From a virus: a stretch of 64,000 nt of DNA. The stretch spans positions 25,370 to 89,369 of IMG/VR virus record IMGVR_UViG_3300020201_000015. One strand, given 5' to 3'. Position numbers and translations under genes: made by a program. Positions 24,190-32,257 of the stretch are shown here, one piece after another. Below the pieces are notes generated by a model. It did not search any database, had not been told where the DNA came from, and was given only the letters and a program-made list of their open reading frames with translations. Position 1 is the first letter of the stretch, and each line of letters starts with the position of its first letter.

Positions 24190-24479
24190 CTGACGCCGTC
24201 GTGAACGTGATGTGCCACTGCGGGTCAGCTGTCGCCCGTGGCCGACAGCTCTACTGCTCCGCTCGCTGCGCCGAGGTCGCATGGGTCGAGAAAACCACCG
24301 ATCGAGTCGTCGCCGCCAACCGCGCCCGCATCGCTGCCCGTCAGGGCCCGTGTCGCGTGTGCCAGAGTCCGATCGCAGGCTACCGCTGGCGCGAGACGTG
24401 CTCGCGCAAGTGCTACAGGCGGCTCTTCGTTTACCGGCAATGGAAGGAGTGGCCGACGTCTCAAGATCGCTTGCGCTAG
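24183..24479 (+). CDS. Two-zinc-finger protein closing the CRISPR operon
   Basis: The product is 98 residues with two treble-clef-like modules: CHCGSAVARGRQLYCSARCAE and CRVCQSPIAGYRWRETCSRKC. It overlaps the cas6-like gene by seven bases. The function is unknown; it could be an accessory nucleic-acid binder. The stop codon lies in an inverted repeat (24473-24493), which may mark the end of the operon. Confidence 0.6.
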   Translation: MLADAVVNVMCHCGSAVARGRQLYCSARCAEVAWVEKTTDRVVAANRARIAARQGPCRVCQSPIAGYRWRETCSRKCYRRLFVYRQWKEWPTSQDRLR

Positions 24480-24493
24480 CGGTATCCTAGCGC
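24473..24493. repeat. Inverted repeat at the end of the CRISPR operon
   Basis: GCGCTAG and CTAGCGC are perfect complements around a seven-base loop. The first arm includes the stop codon of the zinc-finger gene. No T-run follows. It is weak as a terminator and could be an operator for the methylase gene downstream. Confidence 0.5.
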
Positions 24494-24576
24494 GTACAGT
24501 CCTGATCGACTGAAGCGGCGGCGCGGTGCTGATACACCCGCCGCCATGGCCAGACCCTCTTCCAAGGATCCGACTC

Positions 24577-25179
24577 GTGAGTCATAGCACCAGTTACCGA
24601 GTGCAAGTCGGCGACATACAGAACGGCTCCCCGATCGACTTGCTCATGCGCGGCGAGAAGGCCGACATCGTCTACTCGGACCCGCCATGGGGACAGGGGA
24701 ACCTGACCTACTGGCGGACCCACAACGGAGAGCGCGAGCGAGTCTCATGGGTCGACTTCATTGGCACGTTTTGCGCTGCCGTTGTCGCTCACGCGAAGCC
24801 CGGCGCCCACGTGTTCGTGGAGATGGGCGAGCGATGGGTCGACGAGATGGCAGCGATATTTGAGGCGCTAGGCCTGCCAGAGTCTCAGCGCTGGCGATGC
24901 TTCTACAGCAATCCGAAGTTGCCCAACGTCCTGTGGTACTCGGGACCAGGCACCACTGCCAATCCGTCTGGCATGAGCGGGGTGGCGATGACGGCTCACG
25001 TGCTGCGCTCGGTCGCAACAGTCGGCGCTCTCGTGCTCGATCCGTGTTGCGGCAAGGGCATGACCGGCCGCACCGCGATGCGCCTCGGGATGCGCTTCGC
25101 TGGCAACGAGCTAAACCCGAAGCGACTCGCCGTGACCCAGTCGTGGTGCGAGCGCTACGTGGCGGGCAAGACGCGATGA
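24577..25179 (+). CDS. DPPW-type DNA methyltransferase
   Basis: The product is 200 residues from the GTG at 24577, which has AAGGA eight bases upstream; an earlier GTG at 24526 would add 17 residues. Catalytic motif IV is SDPPW (34-38). The SAM-binding motif VLDPCCGKGMTG (153-164) comes later, so the order is beta-class (N4-cytosine or N6-adenine). No target-recognition domain of normal size is present. The ATG of the next gene overlaps its stop. Confidence 0.75.
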   Translation: MSHSTSYRVQVGDIQNGSPIDLLMRGEKADIVYSDPPWGQGNLTYWRTHNGERERVSWVDFIGTFCAAVVAHAKPGAHVFVEMGERWVDEMAAIFEALGLPESQRWRCFYSNPKLPNVLWYSGPGTTANPSGMSGVAMTAHVLRSVATVGALVLDPCCGKGMTGRTAMRLGMRFAGNELNPKRLAVTQSWCERYVAGKTR

Positions 25180-26048
25180 TCCGCGTCGGCTGCGACGCAC
25201 CTTCCAAGCTTACAACGGTTGCGTCGACCATCGCCAGCACGGGCGCACGCAAGGTGGTAGCGATCTCGCCAGCCAGGTTCCGCCTTGAGCTACCCGACTG
25301 CGGGGCCCTGGTCGAGCACATCGAATGGGCCGAGGTCATACAGTACAAGCACTTCTACCGCCTCGTGCAAGAGACCGACTCGTCGACCCTAGTCGTCGTC
25401 AACGAGTGCCTGCGAACGCAGAGCAGGCACGACCTGACGTACAACTGCATCCGTCACTTCCTCAACCAGACGCCGCACCAGGTCATCTTCCAGCGGTTCC
25501 CGATCATCGACTCTCTCGACGATCTCATGACGCTGGTCGACTTCGACACGCGCAGTAGGTGGAAGCGCGAGCCATTCGACCGCGCGATGCTCGCGGACAT
25601 CGACATCGCGGTGGAGCGGCGCGACGTCACGCTAAGTGCCGTGGACGTCGAGACCGACGAGGCTACGCGCGTCGCCTACGGGCGCGAGAAGCGCCGACTG
25701 CTTGACGGCATCGGCCTCAAGGACCCGCACACGATCCCTCGCAACCTGCACCTGATGGCTGGCAAGTCGAAGATGGCAGTGGCCGCCGCCGACCAGCTCT
25801 ACGTCGGCCGCAACGCCCGCCTTGGCATTCGCGGGCTCGAGACATATCGCGACGTCGCCACGACAGAGCCGCGGGACGTCTTCGAGTTCTGTCACAACGT
25901 GATCGACTTCTCTGACTTTCTCGCCGTCACCGGGCAGAGCGTCGTTCGCGCGCTCGTCTCCGATCTTCGAGTTGATCGCTGGTACTTCGACCGCTTCACC
26001 GCTTGGGCACGGAGGGTCAGCGATGCCTACTCAGCGATACTCGGGTGA
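25176..26048 (+). CDS. Unknown protein linked to the PP-loop/ParB cluster
   Basis: The product is 290 residues and I do not recognise it. It begins IRVGCDAPSKLTTVASTIAS and then alternates helices and strands; VVVNECLRTQSRHDLTYNC is a distinctive segment near residue 75. Its position between a methylase and the IbrA-like gene, with 26 bases of overlap at its 3' end, suggests it works with them. It may be a conserved partner, which a neighbourhood search would show. Confidence 0.55.
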   Translation: MIRVGCDAPSKLTTVASTIASTGARKVVAISPARFRLELPDCGALVEHIEWAEVIQYKHFYRLVQETDSSTLVVVNECLRTQSRHDLTYNCIRHFLNQTPHQVIFQRFPIIDSLDDLMTLVDFDTRSRWKREPFDRAMLADIDIAVERRDVTLSAVDVETDEATRVAYGREKRRLLDGIGLKDPHTIPRNLHLMAGKSKMAVAAADQLYVGRNARLGIRGLETYRDVATTEPRDVFEFCHNVIDFSDFLAVTGQSVVRALVSDLRVDRWYFDRFTAWARRVSDAYSAILG

Positions 26049-27150
26049 GACCGTTCTTGAGGCCGCGCGTAGACGCATGGCGTTCGTGTTCGACTCCTTC
26101 CAGGAGATCATCGTTTCGATCAGCGGCGGGAAGGACTCCACCGTCCTCGCTCACCTCGCTCTCGTAGAGGCGCATCGCCGAGGGCGGCGCGTCGGGATGT
26201 TCTTCCTGGACGAGGAGGTCATGTACCAGGAGAGCGTCGAGCAAGTCGACTACCTGATGTCGCTCTACCCGGAGAACACCAAGCGCATGTGGCTCCAGGT
26301 GCCTTTCCGCCTGACCAACGCGACGTCCGTGGAGGCCGGTCAGCTCGACTGCTGGGCGCCGGGCGAACACAAGGTGTGGATGCGCCCGAAGCGGGCCGAC
26401 GCGGTCAAGGCGAAGCCTTGGGACATCGCCACCGAGACCGTAGCGTGCGCGGCTAAGGGATTCGGCTTCTACGACGCCATCGCCAACTTCGAGCGGACCC
26501 ACCACGGAGCCGCGTTTCTCGTTGGGCTGCGCGCGGCTGGCGAGTCGCCCAACCGGTGGCGCGCCGTCGTGAAGAACCCGATCGACGTCGCCGGCAAGTC
26601 GGTCTTCTGGGGCACCAAGAAGCGCGACAATTCCGTTCTCTACCCGGTCTTTGACTGGAACCACCACGACGTGTGGCGGTACATCCACGACGAGAAGATC
26701 CGCTACTCCAAGGTGTACGACTGGCAGTTTCGCAAGGGCTACGCGCTCAACCAGATGCGCGTGTCGTCGCTTATTCACGAGCGCGCCTTCAAGTCGATCT
26801 GCGACTTGCCAGAGTTCGAGCCCAAGACGTTCGAGCGGCTCAGTCGACGGATCAAGGGCATCTCCATGGCCCAAGAGACCGGCAAGAGCGCCAAGATGTT
26901 CGCCTGTCGGAAGCTGCCGAAGAACTTCCGATCGTGGCGAACCTACCGCGACTTTCTGTTTGCTACGCACTCGGACCAGGCGCGGCGGCCCATCTTCGAG
27001 CGGCGCTTCGCGAAGCAGCTCGACAACGAACACGTGGCCCGGCAGCAATGCCGGCAGCTCATCCTGAACGACTACGAGAACAACCTTCCCGTCGACAACA
27101 AGCCAGACCCGCGAGACGAGACGATCCGCTACTACGAGGAGGTCCTGTGA
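26023..27150 (+). CDS. IbrA-like PP-loop (PAPS-reductase family) protein
   Basis: The product is 375 residues. The N-terminal PP-loop SISGGKDST (32-40) is followed by FFLDEEVMYQESVEQVDYL and KVWMRPKRADAV, as in the IbrA/DUF3440 family. The C-terminal half has NWHHHDVWRYIHDEKIRYS, typical of PAPS-reductase-fold proteins. In E. coli, IbrA acts with IbrB as a co-activator of prophage genes. CysH-like proteins of this fold also occur beside type IV-B csf genes. ATG chosen for the GGAGGG ribosome-binding site just upstream. Confidence 0.8.
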   Translation: MPTQRYSGETVLEAARRRMAFVFDSFQEIIVSISGGKDSTVLAHLALVEAHRRGRRVGMFFLDEEVMYQESVEQVDYLMSLYPENTKRMWLQVPFRLTNATSVEAGQLDCWAPGEHKVWMRPKRADAVKAKPWDIATETVACAAKGFGFYDAIANFERTHHGAAFLVGLRAAGESPNRWRAVVKNPIDVAGKSVFWGTKKRDNSVLYPVFDWNHHDVWRYIHDEKIRYSKVYDWQFRKGYALNQMRVSSLIHERAFKSICDLPEFEPKTFERLSRRIKGISMAQETGKSAKMFACRKLPKNFRSWRTYRDFLFATHSDQARRPIFERRFAKQLDNEHVARQQCRQLILNDYENNLPVDNKPDPRDETIRYYEEVL

Positions 27151-27773
27151 CGAAACGACGAGAAGCGTCCGTGCTGAGAATCGACACCGCAGAACAGGGA
27201 CTCGCCGCAGTGGCATCGCGGTCCGTGGAGTACGTCACGGCCGCATCCGGGAAGCGCGTCCCTGTGCCATGCATGTCGACGTGGCTGGTGAGCCCGGCGA
27301 TGGTGGTGGCCAATGGGTACAACCCGAACCACGTACCAGAGGAGAAGATGAAGCTGCTTCGGCAGAGCATCCTCGATAACGGGTTTTGCTTCCCCATCGT
27401 CACGATATGGGACGCCGAGCAGGAAAAGTTCATCATCGTCGACGGCTTCCACCGAAGTCTCGTCGCGAGCGGCGAGTGGCTCGGGCTCGACTACGTGCCG
27501 ATCGTGGTGCTCGACCACGGGCCGCGGCAGCGCATGGCGGCCACGGTGCAATTCAACAAGGCGCGGGGCGTCCACCAGGTGGACCTCGACGCCGAGGTGA
27601 TTCGCGCGCTCATCGAGCAGGGCATGTCCGAAGACGAGATCTCGACCCATCTTGGAATCGATCTGGAGACCATCCATCGGTACAAGCAGGTGACTGGCGT
27701 GGCCGCGCTGTTCGCCAAGGCCGACTACTCGCGAGCATGGGAGATGGTCGACGATGACGTCGTCAGCCCGTGA
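27147..27773 (+). CDS. IbrB-like ParB/Srx-domain protein
   Basis: The product is 208 residues. It shows the IbrB layout: VVANGYNPNHVPEEKMKLL, SILDNGFCFPIVT and the ParB-fold signature VDGFHRS (98-104), then NKARGVHQVDLDAEVIRALIEQGMSEDEISTHLGID with an HTH-like end. It is coupled to the IbrA-like gene by a GTGA overlap. Together they form an IbrA/B-type pair, probably acting on nucleotides or transcription; the biochemical activity is not known. Confidence 0.8.
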   Translation: MTKRREASVLRIDTAEQGLAAVASRSVEYVTAASGKRVPVPCMSTWLVSPAMVVANGYNPNHVPEEKMKLLRQSILDNGFCFPIVTIWDAEQEKFIIVDGFHRSLVASGEWLGLDYVPIVVLDHGPRQRMAATVQFNKARGVHQVDLDAEVIRALIEQGMSEDEISTHLGIDLETIHRYKQVTGVAALFAKADYSRAWEMVDDDVVSP

Positions 27774-28578
27774 GCCGCGACTATCCGCGGACGACGTCCG
27801 GGCGTGGGACATCTGGCGCAGGGCTGCGCTGGTCCACGCTCGGTCGCAGCGACACCTGCGCGCTGTTGACAAGGCTCGGCGCATCGTCGCCGACGGGCTC
27901 GAGAAGGCTCCGCGTGCGGCGCTGATGTGGAGCGGAGGCAAGGACTCCACCGCGATGACGCACTTGGTTTGCGTCGACATGGGCGCCGGCGTCGACGTGA
28001 TCAGCGAGAAGGACGACCTCGACTACCCAGGCGAGGTCGAGTACGTGACGGCGCTTGCGGAAGCCTGGGGCTGCAAGCTTCGTATCGTCACGCCAGGGCA
28101 GTCGCCGGTGGCTTGGATGGATGCGCACGCGCACGAGCTTGACGCTGGCGACGACATCCACTCGCGCGCGGCCGGGCTTAGCAAGGCGTGCTTCTATGCG
28201 CTAGTCGAGGCCGCTACGACGTCGTACGACGGCATCTTGCTAGGGCTCCGGCAGGAGGAGAGCCACGGCCGACGGATGAACGCCGCGACGCACGGGGCGT
28301 GCTACCGGCGCAAGTCTGGGCAGTGGACGATCGCGCCGCTCACCTACTGGAGCGGACTCGACGTGTTCGCGTACCTTCTCTCGCGCGACATCGATCCACT
28401 GCACGTCTACCGATGCATCGCGTTCATGCACGCGCGCGAGCCATGGCGACTGCGCAAGTCGTGGTGGATACCAGGCGCGAGCTCGCGGCACGGAGGGACA
28501 GCCTGGCTCCGCCACTACTACCCGACCCTGTTTCGCCGCCTGCTCCAGTGGATCCCATCTGAGCGGTCGTTTACCTAG
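27754..28578 (+). CDS. Second PP-loop (PAPS-reductase/CysH-like) protein
   Basis: The product is 274 residues with PP-loop SGGKDST (60-66), then VDVISEKDDLDYPGEVEYV, LRIVTPGQSP and LLGLRQEESHGRRMNA, and a late APLTYWSGLDVFAYLL. It is distinct from the IbrA-like protein upstream, since it has no long C-terminal region. Single-domain CysH-like proteins of this kind are associated with type IV-B CRISPR loci. The ATG lies inside the IbrB-like gene (20-base overlap). Confidence 0.75.
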   Translation: MTSSAREPRLSADDVRAWDIWRRAALVHARSQRHLRAVDKARRIVADGLEKAPRAALMWSGGKDSTAMTHLVCVDMGAGVDVISEKDDLDYPGEVEYVTALAEAWGCKLRIVTPGQSPVAWMDAHAHELDAGDDIHSRAAGLSKACFYALVEAATTSYDGILLGLRQEESHGRRMNAATHGACYRRKSGQWTIAPLTYWSGLDVFAYLLSRDIDPLHVYRCIAFMHAREPWRLRKSWWIPGASSRHGGTAWLRHYYPTLFRRLLQWIPSERSFT

Positions 28579-28626
28579 CCTTTCCGAGGCCTTGCGGGCG
28601 AGTCGAGGAAAGATCGTCGAAACACC

Positions 28627-28698
28627 TTGCACGGGGTACGTGCCGGGTGCATACTCCTCTTGCCACCGAGACACGGACCCCCCGAAAGGACCCCGACC
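28627..28698 (+). promoter_or_regulatory. Early promoter copy 2 with conserved leader
   Basis: TTGCAC (28627-28632), 17 bases, CATACT (28650-28655), then the conserved leader with GAAAGGACCCCGACC before the ATG at 28699. The spacer differs at a few bases from copies 1 and 4. It starts the small-gene island. Confidence 0.75.
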
Positions 28699-28899
28699 AT
28701 GAAGACCAAGGTAACCATCTCACAACGCGCCGACATCGAGGCCGCTCGCGTCTCGTCGACAGACGCCACGTTTGTGGCCGTGTGCGAGGCCGCGCTAGGC
28801 GGCCCGATGGCGCCCAACCCGATGGGGGCAGGCAAGGTCGGAGCAAAGGGCGCGATCGCGTACCTGCGATCCATTAGGGTGATCGAGGTGGCGTCGTGA
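28699..28899 (+). CDS. Small island gene 1, hypothetical
   Basis: The product is 66 residues, helical, ending in IRVIEVAS. It is the first gene after promoter copy 2. The ending GAGGTGGCGTCGTGA recurs at other junctions of this island. The function is unknown. Confidence 0.6.
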   Translation: MKTKVTISQRADIEAARVSSTDATFVAVCEAALGGPMAPNPMGAGKVGAKGAIAYLRSIRVIEVAS

Positions 28900-29141
28900 G
28901 CGAGTACACTTTTGGTCTACGTGGCGCGACTGAGACGCGCGATCTTTGCCGCCCCAAAAACCGGGCAAAGATCCGCAGGATTGAAACGCTGCACGGCGTC
29001 ACCTGGACGTCGTACGAAGGACCGGAGAAGCGCCTCAGGTCCTGGTTCTCCGGGCCGAACAAGGGGGAGCCGTTCGACCGCTCGCTCGCGGCTGACGTGC
29101 TAGCCAGCATGGTGGCCGCAGGTCTCGACTCCACGACCTGA
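28896..29141 (+). CDS. Small island gene 2, hypothetical
   Basis: The product is 81 residues and basic, with TLHGVTWTSYEGPEKRLRSWF in the middle. The GTG start overlaps gene 1. The function is unknown. The next 90 bases hold a structured element (29152-29213). Confidence 0.55.
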   Translation: MSEYTFGLRGATETRDLCRPKNRAKIRRIETLHGVTWTSYEGPEKRLRSWFSGPNKGEPFDRSLAADVLASMVAAGLDSTT

Positions 29142-29151
29142 GCCTCGACCC

Positions 29152-29213
29152 TCCGTGTCTGCCTGCCTCCACGAGGCTGGCGGACGCGGGCGCTGAGCCC
29201 GACCTGACACGGA
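29152..29213 (+). ncRNA. Intercistronic three-way-junction RNA element, copy 1
   Basis: TCCGTGTC (29152-29159) pairs with GACACGGA (29206-29213). Inside are GCC-T-GCCTC/GAGGC-T-GGC (29161-29181) and CGGGC-GCTGA-GCCCG (29187-29201). The 3' arm flows into AACAAGGACCCCGACCC and the ATG at 29234, the same ribosome-binding leader used behind the promoters. It could control translation, processing or termination. The fold is my reading and needs calculation. Confidence 0.6.
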
Positions 29214-29233
29214 CCTAACAAGGACCCCGACCC

Positions 29234-29758
29234 ATGACCACATCGAAGACCGCCGCCGCCGCCAACACCCTCGCACTCGTGGCGCATGCGCGCCGCGTCG
29301 CCAGTATCGGATCGATGATCCGGATGACGGCTAAGCGCTGCGCCCAGGAGGCTCAGTGGGCGCTCGGCAGGGGCGACATCTACGCCTATCACACGCTGCT
29401 CGATGCGGAGACCGCGATTCGCACTCCCCTGCGCATGGTGTTCTTGCAGCCGAGGCCCGCGCCGATCGCGGCGCCGGTCAAGAAGGCCGCGATGAGCGAT
29501 GCCGCTGCACTCGCGGCTGCCGTGGCGGCCGCCGAGGCGATGCCGGAGGAGCGGGAGCGCGTCGCTGTCGACGCGGCCGCCGAGCCGATGGTCCGCCGGA
29601 TCATCGAGGCGGCGGCGCTGACGAGCGCGGTGTGGTGGCCCGAGAGCGAAGAAGAGGACGGCGCCCGCACGGTGGAGCTCGACCTCATTCAGGCGCGCCG
29701 CCTGACCCACGCACTCGGTGCCGCAGGCGTCTCCTACTCCTACAGCGAGGGCATGTAG
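29234..29758 (+). CDS. Small island gene 3, Ala-rich hypothetical
   Basis: The product is 174 residues, highly Ala/Val-rich and helical, with an acidic WWPESEEEDGARTVE stretch before the end. The function is unknown. The ATG follows structured element copy 1. Confidence 0.55.
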   Translation: MTTSKTAAAANTLALVAHARRVASIGSMIRMTAKRCAQEAQWALGRGDIYAYHTLLDAETAIRTPLRMVFLQPRPAPIAAPVKKAAMSDAAALAAAVAAAEAMPEERERVAVDAAAEPMVRRIIEAAALTSAVWWPESEEEDGARTVELDLIQARRLTHALGAAGVSYSYSEGM

Positions 29759-29776
29759 AAAGATCTGCGATAGTTC

Positions 29777-29845
29777 TTGCACTGGGTACGCGCCCGGTGC
29801 ATACTCCTCTTGCCACCTGACACGGACCACGAAGGACCCCGACCC
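29777..29845 (+). promoter_or_regulatory. Early promoter copy 3 with conserved leader
   Basis: AGTTC-TTGCAC (29777-29782), 17 bases, CATACT (29800-29805), then CCTCTTGCCACCTGACACGGACC and GAAGGACCCCGACCC before the ATG at 29846. The leader lacks a few bases found in copies 1 and 4. Confidence 0.75.
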
Positions 29846-30067
29846 ATGAACGCAATGATCGCACTCGCAAAAATCTCCGACATGCACATCCGGGCGCTGC
29901 ACGCCGACGCGGTGCACGGCAGGGCTGCGACCCTCGCACTGGTGGGGCCCGACTCAGGGCCCGAAGCGGACGTCTGGTACGAAGCCGCTTGCGCCGTAGT
30001 GAAGGTCTACAGCGCGGAAATCTTCCGGCGCCATATCGTCCGCGCGGAAGCCGCGGTGGCGACGTGA
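29846..30067 (+). CDS. Small island gene 4, hypothetical
   Basis: The product is 73 residues, helical; it is the first gene after promoter copy 3. The function is unknown. Confidence 0.55.
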   Translation: MNAMIALAKISDMHIRALHADAVHGRAATLALVGPDSGPEADVWYEAACAVVKVYSAEIFRRHIVRAEAAVAT

Positions 30068-30312
30068 CCGCCGTCGCCACGCACACCGCAGAAGACTGGG
30101 TATCGTCGATCGTCCCGATCTGTTGGGTCAATGGTGAGGCGCACTCGACTCGGCAAGTCGACGCTGGTCGCGAGGTCTACGTGGCGGTCCTTCGTGGTGC
30201 CAGCACGCGACCGTCTTACGCCTTCTCGCGGCGCGACCTGGCCCAAACCATGCTTGGAACTTGGGCCGGCGATGTGCTGAGCGTCACCCTGCGCTCGGAT
30301 GTGGCGGCCTGA
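30064..30312 (+). CDS. Small island gene 5, hypothetical
   Basis: The product is 82 residues with beta-like EVYVAVLRGASTRPSY and a Trp-containing start. The GTG overlaps gene 4. The function is unknown. Its stop begins the GGCCTCGCCTTCCGTG string that opens structured element copy 2. Confidence 0.55.
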   Translation: MTAVATHTAEDWVSSIVPICWVNGEAHSTRQVDAGREVYVAVLRGASTRPSYAFSRRDLAQTMLGTWAGDVLSVTLRSDVAA

Positions 30313-30322
30313 GGCCTCGCCT

Positions 30323-30384
30323 TCCGTGTCTGCCTGCCTCCTCGGAGTCTGGTAGACGCGGGCGCCGAGCCCGACAGACACGGA
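30323..30384 (+). ncRNA. Intercistronic three-way-junction RNA element, copy 2
   Basis: The outer stem is ten perfect pairs here: TCCGTGTCTG (30323-30332) with CAGACACGGA (30375-30384), longer than in copy 1. The middle hairpin uses CTGCC/GGTAG with a G-U pair where copy 1 has CTGCC/GGCGG, a change that keeps pairing. The third hairpin CGGGC-GCCGA-GCCCG is conserved. The leader to ATG 30408 contains AAGGACCACCGACCCC. Confidence 0.65.
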
Positions 30385-30407
30385 CCCAACCAAGGACCAC
30401 CGACCCC

Positions 30408-30629
30408 ATGACCATCTCGACTGCCGCAGCCCTCATCGCCCGATCCATCTCGCACACGGAGATCGCGTCCGCTACCTGGTCGACGGAACTCGCAGCCGCA
30501 CTCGACATCGAGTGCGACGACGGCGTCGACGCCAGCGACACCGTCACGGAGTACTGGGGCGTGACGCTCGACGGCGACGAGTGGCGCGTCCACCTGACCG
30601 GCGCGCGCTCGGTCGAGGTGGCGTCGTGA
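30408..30629 (+). CDS. Small island gene 6, hypothetical
   Basis: The product is 73 residues: Ala-rich start, acidic middle (ALDIECDDGVDASDTV), then YWGVTLDGDEWRVHLTG. It ends in RSVEVAS with the same GAGGTGGCGTCGTGA junction as gene 1. The function is unknown. Confidence 0.55.
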   Translation: MTISTAAALIARSISHTEIASATWSTELAAALDIECDDGVDASDTVTEYWGVTLDGDEWRVHLTGARSVEVAS

Positions 30630-31048
30630 GCGCGGCGCTCGTCGCCTCGGTCGACGCGATCGCGGACAGGCGCGTCGAGGCCCTCACGGCAGCCCTCCAG
30701 CGCCTCGGCTGGAAGTGCCAGCAGGCAGACCTCGACCTCGCCGCGAGGACGGCGAGGATTGCCTTCAAGCACCACACGGGCAGGGTCGTCACCCTGGATG
30801 CTGACGGGCTGGGGCGCGTCTCGCTGACGCGGGAGCAGCACTCGTCGTGCCCCGTGCTGGTGGGTCGCCGTGGCGACCGGCAGAGGGCAGAGCGTCACGT
30901 CGTCGAGTTCATCGGACGCACGCGGCACAGCGGCATCCGCTCCGCCATGCGGAGCCTGGCCGACTACCTGGCCGACAACTCCGGCTGCGACCGTGCCCTG
31001 GCGCGCGCGCCGCTGGCGGGGTTGCTCTCGTCCGAGGTGTCGTCGTGA
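30626..31048 (+). CDS. Small island gene 7, hypothetical
   Basis: The product is 140 residues. The region VEALTAALQRLGWKCQQADLDL and a later HHTGRVVTLDADGLGRVSL suggest a mixed alpha/beta domain. The function is unknown. The GTG overlaps gene 6. Confidence 0.55.
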   Translation: MSAALVASVDAIADRRVEALTAALQRLGWKCQQADLDLAARTARIAFKHHTGRVVTLDADGLGRVSLTREQHSSCPVLVGRRGDRQRAERHVVEFIGRTRHSGIRSAMRSLADYLADNSGCDRALARAPLAGLLSSEVSS

Positions 31049-31329
31049 CCGCCGGCGACCGCATCGAGGTCGACGTCTACTTGCACCTGTGCCCCAGGCA
31101 CGAGGGCGCCGGGTGGTGCCCCGAGTACGATGACTGTCAGAACGCTCCGGGCATCTGGGGCACAGACTACCCCGAGCGGAGCTGCGAGGGCGGCGCTCCC
31201 CACCTCGGGGTGCTTCTCGAGGTCGGAGCGGGCCCGACTGCCGGCCGCGTCCGCATCCAGCTTGACGGCGACGCGCAGCCAGAATGGCGCGACATCGAGC
31301 GCGTCTACCCGGCCCAGGCGGCGTCGTGA
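31045..31329 (+). CDS. Small island gene 8, Cys-containing hypothetical
   Basis: The product is 94 residues with cysteines in LHLCPRHEGAGWCPEYDDC and a beta-rich C-terminal half. Metal binding is possible. The GTG overlaps the previous stop. Confidence 0.55.
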   Translation: MTAGDRIEVDVYLHLCPRHEGAGWCPEYDDCQNAPGIWGTDYPERSCEGGAPHLGVLLEVGAGPTAGRVRIQLDGDAQPEWRDIERVYPAQAAS

Positions 31330-31697
31330 GCGCCGCGGACGACGCGTCGGAGCGCGTGCGCGCCATGATGGCCCAGGGGACGCCGTACGTGTGGACGGTC
31401 GAGGAGGCGCTGGCGCGACACGCCGAGAACTACGGCTACGAGTCGGATTGGCCCCACTGCGAAGTGTACGAGGACCGCGGGCACCTACTCGCGGAGGTGT
31501 ACCGCATCGGCGCCGTGAGCGCCCAGCTGGAGGCGCTGGTCCGAGCTGCGCTGCTCGCGTCGAGGAACCAGGGGGAGACATGGGGGAGCCGCGGCGGCAG
31601 CAGCTACTACAGCACCGAGGAGGACGTCGCGGTGGTGGATGCAGAGGCGAAGGCCGCCGCTGAGAAGGTCATGCGCGCGATCGCGAGCATCTCGTGA
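31326..31697 (+). CDS. Small island gene 9, hypothetical
   Basis: The product is 123 residues, acidic, with a Ser/Tyr/Gly stretch (RGGSSYYSTEEDVAVV) near residue 90. The GTG overlaps the previous stop. The function is unknown. Confidence 0.55.
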   Translation: MSAADDASERVRAMMAQGTPYVWTVEEALARHAENYGYESDWPHCEVYEDRGHLLAEVYRIGAVSAQLEALVRAALLASRNQGETWGSRGGSSYYSTEEDVAVVDAEAKAAAEKVMRAIASIS

Positions 31698-31879
31698 GCG
31701 CCAAGAAGTGCGGCGCGTTCTACGCCGACGCCGACGACGTGAGCGGGCCGTGCGCCCGAGCGTCTGGACACGACGGCAATCACGAGGACCTCCGCGGCGA
31801 CGCCTGGGCGCAGGAGCGGACCGCGACGGCTCCGCCTGCCGTCAGCCCTGCCGAGGCGAAGGGCCGGTGCAAGTCATGA
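31694..31879 (+). CDS. Small island gene 10, hypothetical
   Basis: The product is 61 residues, starting SAKKCGAFYADADDVSGPCARASGHDGNH, a C/H pattern that could hold a metal. The GTG overlaps the previous stop. Confidence 0.5.
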   Translation: MSAKKCGAFYADADDVSGPCARASGHDGNHEDLRGDAWAQERTATAPPAVSPAEAKGRCKS

Positions 31880-32061
31880 GCGGCGAGCGCGAGCAGCACT
31901 CGGCGGACTGGCAGCGCTTCATCTCTCGCCGCGAGAGCATGGTCGCAGCCGAGCAGTGGGAGGTGTGGAGCGACGGCATGCTTCAGGACAGCTGGCGCAC
32001 GCGGTATCTCGCCCGCCTGCACATGCACTGGATCAAGCTAGCAGCGGGGGTGGCGTCGTGA
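31876..32061 (+). CDS. Small island gene 11, hypothetical
   Basis: The product is 61 residues, Trp/Arg-rich with helix-like WQRFISRRESMVAAEQWEVW. The ATG overlaps the preceding stop. The function is unknown. Confidence 0.5.
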   Translation: MSGEREQHSADWQRFISRRESMVAAEQWEVWSDGMLQDSWRTRYLARLHMHWIKLAAGVAS

Positions 32062-32247
32062 GCGGCAAGGTCGCAGACGACACGTCGCAGCGCTCGCGTT
32101 CGCGCGGGTCGTACCGCTACACGCTCACCACCGACGTGGTCGAGTGGGTACGCGCAGAGGCGGCGCGCCGCCAGGTGTCGGCAAGCGAGGTGGTACAGGA
32201 TGCGCTTGCGGAGGCGCGAGATCGGCTTATTCGAGGGGGGGGGGTAA
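32058..32247 (+). CDS. Ribbon-helix-helix-like regulator ending at a poly-G tract
   Basis: The product has about 62 residues: RSRGSYRYTLTTDVVEWVRAEA and RRQVSASEVVQDALAEARDRL fit a CopG/Arc-like fold. The frame reaches a run of ten G (32235-32244). With nine G the next codon is TAA (32245-32247) and the protein ends just before promoter copy 4. With ten G, as sequenced, the frame reads through the promoter into the next gene and ends at 32654. The end given here assumes the nine-G form. Either a sequencing slip or true phase variation is possible. Confidence 0.5.
32235..32244 (+). repeat. Ten-base G homopolymer deciding a reading frame
   Basis: The ten G residues lie at the very end of the ribbon-helix-helix gene, ten or so bases before promoter copy 4. 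The tract length switches between a stop and a fused product. Confidence 0.85.
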
Positions 32248-32257
32248 CAAACAGTTC

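Noticed and set aside
26017-27216. 399-residue minus-strand frame across the IbrA-like gene
   Set aside because: It is antisense to a well-supported gene with recognisable motifs. High GC makes such antisense frames common.
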